Part shown: positions 6,405-10,886 of the stretch, in pieces | How positions within the stretch are numbered: position 1 is the first letter of the stretch | Layout: every line of letters begins with the position of its first letter | Source: Ruminiclostridium sp. | GTDB lineage: Bacteria; Bacillota; Clostridia; Oscillospirales; Oscillospiraceae | Direction of reading: 5' to 3' | Assembly (NCBI GenBank): GCA_017560855.1 | Contig: JAFZEB010000094.1 | Coordinates: 1 to 10,886 of the forward strand | DNA length: 10,886 nt | Made by a program: the position numbers and the translations under genes | Notes under the pieces: generated by a model | Told to the model about the DNA's origin: nothing | The model's input: the letters and a program-made list of their open reading frames with translations, nothing else | Database searches by the model: none

Positions 6405-6552
6405 GAGTAATAATGGAAGGATTTATATAGGTCGCGGTGTGGGATGAAGGAATAGACCCACAAGCGGACTAAGCGTTGTAAAATCTTGCAAGTTATCGTG
6501 CAAGTGATTCATATTGTCTTTCATTGGGTCGGGGGTGTTCCCCTCAGGACCG
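6365..6552 (-). ncRNA. Candidate structured small RNA of about 190 nt
   Basis: On the minus strand a possible promoter, TTGTAC (6582-6587), a 17-bp spacer and CATAAT (6559-6564), predicts a start near 6552. The transcript would fold into a 5' hairpin (GGTC/GACC around GGGG/CCCC, 6527-6551) and a stem CTTGCA/TGCAAG (6485-6504). These are followed by a longer broken stem with core TGTGGG/CCCACA (6431-6469) and the terminator at 6365-6404. There is no open reading frame with a ribosome binding site. The evidence is promoter, folds and terminator in the right order; no known RNA family was recognised. Confidence 0.35.
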
Positions 6553-6564
6553 TGTGCTATTATG

Positions 6565-6790
6565 CAACAGAATCTGAAAAAGTACAAGTGGTAAAGATGA
6601 CAAAAAACAAGGTTTCACAAGGCTTTCTTTGCATATTGTAGAAGATGTGTCGGTGGGAATTGACAAAAAGACTCGGAGGGCTGTGAAAAAATGACATGGA
6701 AAGAAACAGTTCTCTGCATGGTTAAAGCGATAAACTTGCAGATAATCGTTAAAAAAGGGCTACAAAATGGTATCAAGGGCAGAAAATTGC
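6565..6790. other. AT-rich non-coding spacer
   Basis: This stretch is richer in A and T than the surrounding genes. It contains no reading frame with a credible ribosome binding site, no long palindrome and no RNA gene that I recognise. Apart from the possible -35 at 6582-6587, nothing functional was seen. Confidence 0.5.
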
Positions 6791-6829
6791 AAAAAAGTGA
6801 CCTGTTCGGGGGAGGGAACAGGTCACTTT
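6791..6829 (-). terminator. Intrinsic terminator of the SDR-NTF2 operon
   Basis: A 14-bp perfect stem (6794-6807 and 6816-6829) with an 8-nt G-rich loop. On the minus strand GGTCAC is followed by six T residues (plus-strand A run 6791-6796). It begins 5 bp after the stop codon of the NTF2-like gene. Confidence 0.88.
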
Positions 6830-6834
6830 GGTGC

Positions 6835-7167
6835 TTATGCGGGACGAACTACCATGTGCTTGATCTCGCCATCCTTGCTGAATTCCTGGATGGTGGCAAT
6901 GGCACGCATGTGGTAACCGTTGTAAATGGCATAATAGTAGGCCTGGGTATCGCTGATGATGGTGGCATCGGTGATCTCGAACTTGCGGAACAGGAACTGA
7001 TTCCGGAAGAACATATCGATGCCCTCAGGGCCGTAAGCGTGGAGCTGGGGCTTGCCGGAATCCTTGGGGCAATAGTCCACAAAGCTGCCGGTGGGGGAGA
7101 AGAGCTTGCTCAGGGCAACAGAATCCCGTTCGAGCATGGCATTTACGTATTGTCTGATCAAAGTCAT
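6835..7167 (-). CDS. Small NTF2/SnoaL-like fold protein
   Basis: Encodes 110 aa. The pattern of an N-terminal helix (IRQYVNAMLERD), LSKLF, a GSFVDYCP strand, YGPEGIDMFFRNQF and a series of C-terminal strands (AYYYAIYNGYHM, RAIATIQEF, EIKHMVV) fits the cone-shaped NTF2 fold. That fold includes ketosteroid isomerases, SnoaL cyclases and bile-acid dehydratase BaiE. Possible pocket residues are D31, H43 and H86, but none is proved by sequence. It is shorter than BaiE. The start at 7167 follows AGGAGG by 7 nt; that site directly follows the stop of the SDR gene (13-bp gap), so the two are likely translationally coupled. A function on a ring or carbonyl compound handled by the SDR is a reasonable inference; a non-catalytic binding role is also possible. 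Confidence 0.82.
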   Translation of the reverse strand: MTLIRQYVNAMLERDSVALSKLFSPTGSFVDYCPKDSGKPQLHAYGPEGIDMFFRNQFLFRKFEITDATIISDTQAYYYAIYNGYHMRAIATIQEFSKDGEIKHMVVRPA

Positions 7168-7180
7168 AAAATCTCCTCCT

Positions 7181-7984
7181 TTAGTAAACCTTTTCGGAAT
7201 TGAGCAGAGCGTCGGTGCCGCCGTCCACGAACATCACGTTGCCGTTGACGCCATGGGCCAGAGGGGAAACCAGGAAGACGATCACATTGGCGATGTCTTC
7301 GGGGTTCATGAGCTCGTCGGTGCCATAGTTGATGGGGATGGGCAGGGCAGCCAGAGCGGCCTTTGCACTGGTGCTCATGGTGGCCGTCATGGGGGTGGAG
7401 ACGTTGCCGGGGGCCACGGTGTTGATGCGCACGCCGTTGGCAGCCCAGGAGGCAGACACCCGGCGGACCCAGCGGGCCAGAGCGTACTTGGTGGTGACGT
7501 AGATGCTGTTGCCCACAGACAGGTTGCTGTCATCGAACTTTTCGACGATTTTCAGAATGGCTTCCTCGCTGAGGGCGGTCTTGGTCTGGCTGTAGTTGAG
7601 CAGGTCGACCAGGTCGGGACGGGCCGCGCCCTGGGAGATGGTGTTGGAAGAAGTGACCACGCAGCTGCCGCCCTTCTTCTTCAGCAGGTCAAAGAGGCCG
7701 TGAGCCAGATTGACGGCGCCGTAGTAGTTCAGGCTGACGATGAGCTTCAGGTTGCCGCAGGCACCGGAGACACCGGCGTTGCAGCACAGGCCGTCGATGC
7801 CGTCGGGGAACATCTCATGGACGGTGTCGATCACATAGTCCCGGCCTTCCTTGGTGGCCAGGTTGGCGCAGATATCTGCGTCCTTCAGGTCAACGTTGAG
7901 AACTTCGTGACCCTGATTGCGTAAAATTTCAACGGTCTTTCCGCCGATACCGCCGGAACCGCCAGTTACGATATAAACTCCCAT
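7181..7984 (-). CDS. SDR oxidoreductase resembling 3-alpha-hydroxysteroid dehydrogenase/carbonyl reductase
   Basis: Encodes 267 aa, a classical short-chain dehydrogenase. The start at 7984 follows AGGAGG by 8 nt; a longer in-frame extension begins upstream of that site and is rejected. Visible motifs are the Rossmann TGGSGGIG (7-14), an acidic residue after the second strand (D32, which favours NAD(H) over NADP(H)), NAG (69-71), N86, TSS (111-113) and YxxxK (Y162, K166). The spacing between the Ser and Tyr is longer than in most SDRs. The segments NVDLKDADI, IDGLCCNAG, SLNYYGA and FVDGGTDAL resemble Comamonas 3-alpha-HSD/carbonyl reductase as I remember it. The substrate is therefore probably a hydroxy/keto compound, possibly a steroid or bile acid, but this is not certain. 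It is first in an operon with the NTF2-like gene. Confidence 0.88.
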   Translation of the reverse strand: MGVYIVTGGSGGIGGKTVEILRNQGHEVLNVDLKDADICANLATKEGRDYVIDTVHEMFPDGIDGLCCNAGVSGACGNLKLIVSLNYYGAVNLAHGLFDLLKKKGGSCVVTSSNTISQGAARPDLVDLLNYSQTKTALSEEAILKIVEKFDDSNLSVGNSIYVTTKYALARWVRRVSASWAANGVRINTVAPGNVSTPMTATMSTSAKAALAALPIPINYGTDELMNPEDIANVIVFLVSPLAHGVNGNVMFVDGGTDALLNSEKVY

Positions 7985-8051
7985 ATCTAAAACCTCCTTG
8001 GATTCGTTCTTTGTTATGACTCTATTATCCACAAAACTTGCAAAAAAAGAA

Positions 8052-8066
8052 AGTGATAAAATCACT
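8052..8066. promoter_or_regulatory. 15-bp palindrome upstream of the SDR gene
   Basis: AGTGAT-aaa-ATCACT is a perfect palindrome 68-82 bp upstream of the SDR start codon, in the spacer shared with the divergent transporter. Its size and symmetry suit the binding site of a dimeric regulator. No regulator gene is visible nearby. A possible -10 (GATAAT on the minus strand) lies between it and the gene, without a clear -35. Confidence 0.4.
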
Positions 8067-8091
8067 GAAATAAGTTTCTTAAGCGGTGTTG

Positions 8092-8123
8092 TTTTTTGTC
8101 AAATAAGCTATTTGACTAAAAAA
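8092..8123. repeat. Hairpin with GTCAAATA/TATTTGAC core
   Basis: Arms GTCAAATA (8098-8105) and TATTTGAC (8109-8116) close around AGC and extend with six T on the left and six A on the right, with one bulged base. T precedes and A follows the stem on either strand, so it is not a normal terminator. The core resembles the first hairpin of the chain at 5996-6023 (GTCAAAAAGC/GCTTTTTGAC). It lies between two divergent operons. Confidence 0.5.
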
Positions 8124-8286
8124 CGTGAAAATACACTGGGCAAGATGTGATTTGATTTGATGGGTAAAAGTGCAAAAGCGGAGGATGATGACGGATTGCT
8201 TGCAAGATGTATCGGGGGCGAGGAGAGATGCCGAAAAAAAGGTAAAAATTTTGTCAGAAATCTGCAGGTATGGGTGAAAATTTTTC

Positions 8287-8315
8287 TTGTATTTTCGGGG
8301 AAAGGATGGTAAACT
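8287..8315 (+). promoter_or_regulatory. Candidate promoter of the ABC transporter operon
   Basis: TTGTAT (8287-8292), a 17-bp spacer and TAAACT (8310-8315) form a moderate match to a housekeeping promoter, about 77 bp before the start codon. The leader would contain the small stem CGCCGCA/TGCGGCG (8359-8377), which ends right at the ribosome binding site and might modulate translation. Confidence 0.45.
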
Positions 8316-8391
8316 GCAACCGACAATTTAATAATGGGAGATGCAAATTTTGTTGTAACGCCGCAAAGAATGCGGCGGAAGGAGAAGTTAA

Positions 8392-9948
8392 ATGAAAAAG
8401 CGTATTTTCGCACTTTTCCTGTCGGCCCTGCTCCTGTCTACTGTACTCTGCGCCTGCGGAGACGGGAAGACTGAAGAGGAAGCAAGCGGGTTCGGCAGCG
8501 ACGGAACGAGCTCTTCCGGAGAGCCCGTCACCGGCGGTGAGCTGGTTGTCGGTATCTCTCAGGACCTGGGAGACAGTCTTGACCCGTATCAGATGGTAGC
8601 GGCAGGAACTAAAGAGGTCTTATTTAACGTGTATGAAGGTCTTGTCAAGCCCGATTCCAGCGGCAACTACGTGCCCGCTGTTGCTTCCGACTATGTCGTG
8701 TCGGAGGATGGCCTGACCTATACTTTCACTCTGCGCGAAAACGTGCTGTTCCACAATGGGGACACTGTGTCTGCAGAGGACGTTCTTTATTCCTTTGAAA
8801 CCTGCGCTGCAACATCCGTCGAGGCGGATCTGGTTGCAGCGCTTTCTGCTGTTCAGAATATCTCTGCTGAGGGTAATCAGGTCGTCATCACCCTGTCCGA
8901 GCCCAACGCAGCCTTCATCTGCCACGTGGGTATGGTCCACATCGTCCCTGCTGACTATGCAGACCAGGCCACCGCACCTGTTGGCACCGGTCCCTTCAAG
9001 TTCGTCTCCCGCTCCGTGCAGGAGAGCCTGGTGGTGGAGAAGTTCGCCGAGTACTGGGGCACCCCCGCTTACCTGGACAAGGTCACCTTTAAGATCTTTG
9101 AGGATCCCAACGCCCTGATGTCCGCCCTGAGCGCAGGTTCCGTTGACATGGCCAACCACCTGACCATCGACCAGGTGGATGCCATCGGCGGCGACTTCAA
9201 CTGCCTGGAAGGCACCATGAACCTGGTGCAGGCTCTGTACCTGAACAACGCTGTGGAGCCCTTCAACAACGAGAAGGTCCGTCAGGCTATGAGCCACGCT
9301 GTGGATGTGGACGCCATCCTGGAGCTGACCTCTGCCGGCTACGGCGCAAAGCTGGGCACCTCCATCTACCCCGCTTTCGGCAAGTACTTCGATGAGAGCC
9401 TGGTTGGCTACTACGAGTACGATGTGGAGAAGGCAAAGGCCCTGCTGGCTGAGGCTGGTTATCCCGATGGCTTTGCCATGGAGATCACCATCCCCTCCAA
9501 CTACACCCCCCACATGAACGTGGGTCAGGTCATTGCCGAGCAGCTGGCCCAGGTGGGCATCCAGGCCAAGATCGTTCCCGTGGAATGGGAGACCTGGCTG
9601 ACCGATGTCTATGCTGGCCGCAACTTTGAGGGTACCGTCATTGGCTTTACCGCCAACACCCTGTACGCCGGTGCTCTGCTCAACCGCTTCATGAGCGACA
9701 ACGAGAGCAACATGATCAACTACAACAACCCCGAGTATGACGCTCTCATGAAGCAGGCAGCCGCTTCCACCGACGACGAGGAGCAGACCGCCCTGTACAA
9801 GGAGGCAGCAGCTCTGCTGACCACCACCGCAGCCAACGTCTACGTCCAGGATATGGCAGACTTCCTGCTGCTGAAGACCGGCGTGGAAGGCTATCAGTTC
9901 TATCCCATGTATGTGATGGACCTGGCCACCGTTTACTACGTCCAGTAA
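8392..9948 (+). CDS. ABC transporter family 5 (peptide/nickel-type) substrate-binding lipoprotein
   Basis: Encodes 518 aa, the usual size. It has a lipoprotein signal: basic MKKR, hydrophobic stretch 5-19, and lipobox LCAC with C22 as the lipidated cysteine. An acidic/serine-rich linker (about 23-46) follows. The rest is the SBP_bac_5 fold seen in DppA/OppA: GGELVVG (48-54), SLDPYQ, YEGLVKPD, a VPAVASDYVVSEDGLTYTF segment and VLFHNGDTVSAEDVLYSF, the family signature. Tethered outside the membrane, it would bind a short peptide or another small ligand and deliver it to the permease encoded 57 bp downstream. The ligand cannot be read from the sequence; members also bind nickel chelates, sugars and opines. 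The first third uses more mixed codons than the strongly C/G-ended remainder. The start follows AAGGAG. Confidence 0.92.
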   Translation: MKKRIFALFLSALLLSTVLCACGDGKTEEEASGFGSDGTSSSGEPVTGGELVVGISQDLGDSLDPYQMVAAGTKEVLFNVYEGLVKPDSSGNYVPAVASDYVVSEDGLTYTFTLRENVLFHNGDTVSAEDVLYSFETCAATSVEADLVAALSAVQNISAEGNQVVITLSEPNAAFICHVGMVHIVPADYADQATAPVGTGPFKFVSRSVQESLVVEKFAEYWGTPAYLDKVTFKIFEDPNALMSALSAGSVDMANHLTIDQVDAIGGDFNCLEGTMNLVQALYLNNAVEPFNNEKVRQAMSHAVDVDAILELTSAGYGAKLGTSIYPAFGKYFDESLVGYYEYDVEKAKALLAEAGYPDGFAMEITIPSNYTPHMNVGQVIAEQLAQVGIQAKIVPVEWETWLTDVYAGRNFEGTVIGFTANTLYAGALLNRFMSDNESNMINYNNPEYDALMKQAAASTDDEEQTALYKEAAALLTTTAANVYVQDMADFLLLKTGVEGYQFYPMYVMDLATVYYVQ

Positions 9949-10005
9949 ACAAACCCAAGTAAATGTTTAAGCCCGATCACCTGAAAGAGAAAGGAGGGCG
10001 GGAAG

Positions 10006-10886
10006 ATGAAATACGTCCTGCGCAAACTGACCACTCTCATTATTACATTGTTTATTGTTTCCCTTCTTGCCTTCCTGGCCTTTCAGGTGATCCCGGGCTC
10101 CCCGGCCACCACCATGCTGGGCACCAACGCAACCCCGGAAAAGATCGCCGCTCTGGAAGCTGAGCTGGGCTTTGACCAGCCGGTTCTGGTCCGGTACGGC
10201 CAGTGGGTGTCCGGTTTCGTCCAGGGAGACTGGGGAACCTCCTACAGCTACAGCCTGCCCGTGCAGGACATGATCATGGAGAAGCTTCCCAACACTGCCG
10301 CCCTGGTGTTCCTGGCATTCCTCATCGTGGTAGCCGCCTCCTTCCCCCTGGGCATTGCCCTGGCCAAGCGGGAGGGCGGCAGACTGGACCGGGTCATGAC
10401 CGTGGTGAACCAGGTCTGCATGTCTGTGCCCCCGGTTTTCGTGGGTATCCTGCTGTGCTTCATCTTCGGCATCACCCTGAAGGTATTTGTCCCCGGCGGA
10501 TTCGTTACCTTCAGCGAAGACCCGGGTACCTTCCTTATTTATATGCTGTTCCCGGCCCTGTCCGTGGCCCTGTCCCGTGTGGCCATGACCGTGAAGATGC
10601 TCCGCTCCTCCATTCTGGATGAGATGAATAAGGACTACATTCGCACCGCCTTCAGCCGGGGCCGCACCCGTGCCGACGCCCTGAAGAAGCACGCCCTGCG
10701 CAACGCCATCATCCCGGTCATCGCCTTCCTGGCGGTCACCGCCGCTGAGCTGGTGGCGGGCACCATCATCGCAGAGCAGGTCTTTGCCGTTCCCGGCATC
10801 GGCCGTCTGCTTCTGGCCTCCATCAGCGCCAGAGACTTCCCTGTGGTCCAGGCCATCGTGGTCCTGCTGGCCGGCTGGGTGGTCAT
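10006..10886 (+). CDS. DppB-type ABC transporter permease, cut by the right edge
   Basis: The first 293 residues are present and the frame is still open at the window end; the family is usually 305-340 aa, so little is missing. A first membrane helix (about 9-30) is followed by the family's outer loop with PGSPA, LGFDQPVLVRYGQW and GDWGTSY. A block of five membrane segments then carries the cytoplasmic EAA loop (about 210-238: DYIRTAFSRG, then HALRNAIIPV), which docks on the ATPase. This is the typical DppB pattern. The start at 10006 follows AAAGGAGG. It shares a transcript with the binding protein. A DppC permease and DppD/DppF ATPases are expected beyond the edge but are not seen. Confidence 0.93.
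   Translation, partial: MKYVLRKLTTLIITLFIVSLLAFLAFQVIPGSPATTMLGTNATPEKIAALEAELGFDQPVLVRYGQWVSGFVQGDWGTSYSYSLPVQDMIMEKLPNTAALVFLAFLIVVAASFPLGIALAKREGGRLDRVMTVVNQVCMSVPPVFVGILLCFIFGITLKVFVPGGFVTFSEDPGTFLIYMLFPALSVALSRVAMTVKMLRSSILDEMNKDYIRTAFSRGRTRADALKKHALRNAIIPVIAFLAVTAAELVAGTIIAEQVFAVPGIGRLLLASISARDFPVVQAIVVLLAGWVV

Noticed and set aside
5972..6463. Several short open frames on both strands in the hairpin block
   Set aside because: They follow the palindromes and lack ribosome binding sites and any recognisable fold. They are probably not translated.
6425..6470. Resemblance of the minus-strand CACACCGCGACC to a T-box antiterminator
   Set aside because: The conserved GGTGG part is missing and no aminoacyl-tRNA or amino-acid gene follows.
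6365..6552. 6S RNA
   Set aside because: The length is right, but the 5' and 3' ends do not pair to form the closing stem and no central bubble is seen.
7985..8065. N-terminal extension of the SDR by 27 residues
   Set aside because: The AGGAGG site at 7993-7998 and the ATG at 7984 give a start that puts the Rossmann strand at the N-terminus, as expected.

Overview
The window looks like chromosomal DNA from a GC-rich gut Clostridia member, most likely an Oscillospiraceae of the Flavonifractor / Lawsonibacter / Intestinimonas kind. The reasons are strong AGGAGG ribosome binding sites 6-8 nt before nearly every start, C/G-ended codons, a BlaI-type repressor paired with an M56 metalloprotease receptor, and a lipoprotein-type oligopeptide ABC transporter. 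The genus is an inference from style; there is no rRNA or tRNA to fix it.

Left part (1-4018, all minus strand): a BlaI/MecI-family repressor gene and an M56 (BlaR1-like) membrane protease gene form an operon that probably continues past the left edge. Its promoter carries two palindromes built from GTCTA(A) half-sites. Upstream lies an RlmI-like 23S rRNA cytosine methyltransferase gene, separated by a 21-bp perfect terminator hairpin that overlaps its stop codon. Middle part (4019-5875): a plus-strand Cof-type HAD phosphatase gene and a minus-strand pyridoxal/pyridoxamine kinase gene converge on a shared bidirectional terminator.

The region 5876-6834 (959 bp) holds no credible protein gene. 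It contains a run of about ten hairpins end to end (5996-6404), which reads as a dispersed hairpin-rich repeat or a heavily folded leader. Next to it is a candidate structured small RNA on the minus strand (about 6552 down to the terminator at 6365-6404), and then AT-rich DNA in which nothing was recognised.

Right part: a minus-strand two-gene operon encodes an SDR dehydrogenase resembling NAD-dependent 3-alpha-hydroxysteroid dehydrogenase/carbonyl reductase, followed by a small NTF2/SnoaL-fold protein. It is divergent from a plus-strand ABC uptake system: a family 5 substrate-binding lipoprotein and a DppB-type permease cut by the right edge. The 407-bp divergent spacer contains two palindromic elements and a candidate promoter. 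Uptake of a small molecule by the transporter and its conversion by the SDR/NTF2 pair is an attractive but unproven reading.

The points most worth following are the M56 receptor's long C-terminal domain, which lacks penicillin-binding motifs, the hairpin chain, the candidate small RNA, and the SDR-NTF2 pair.
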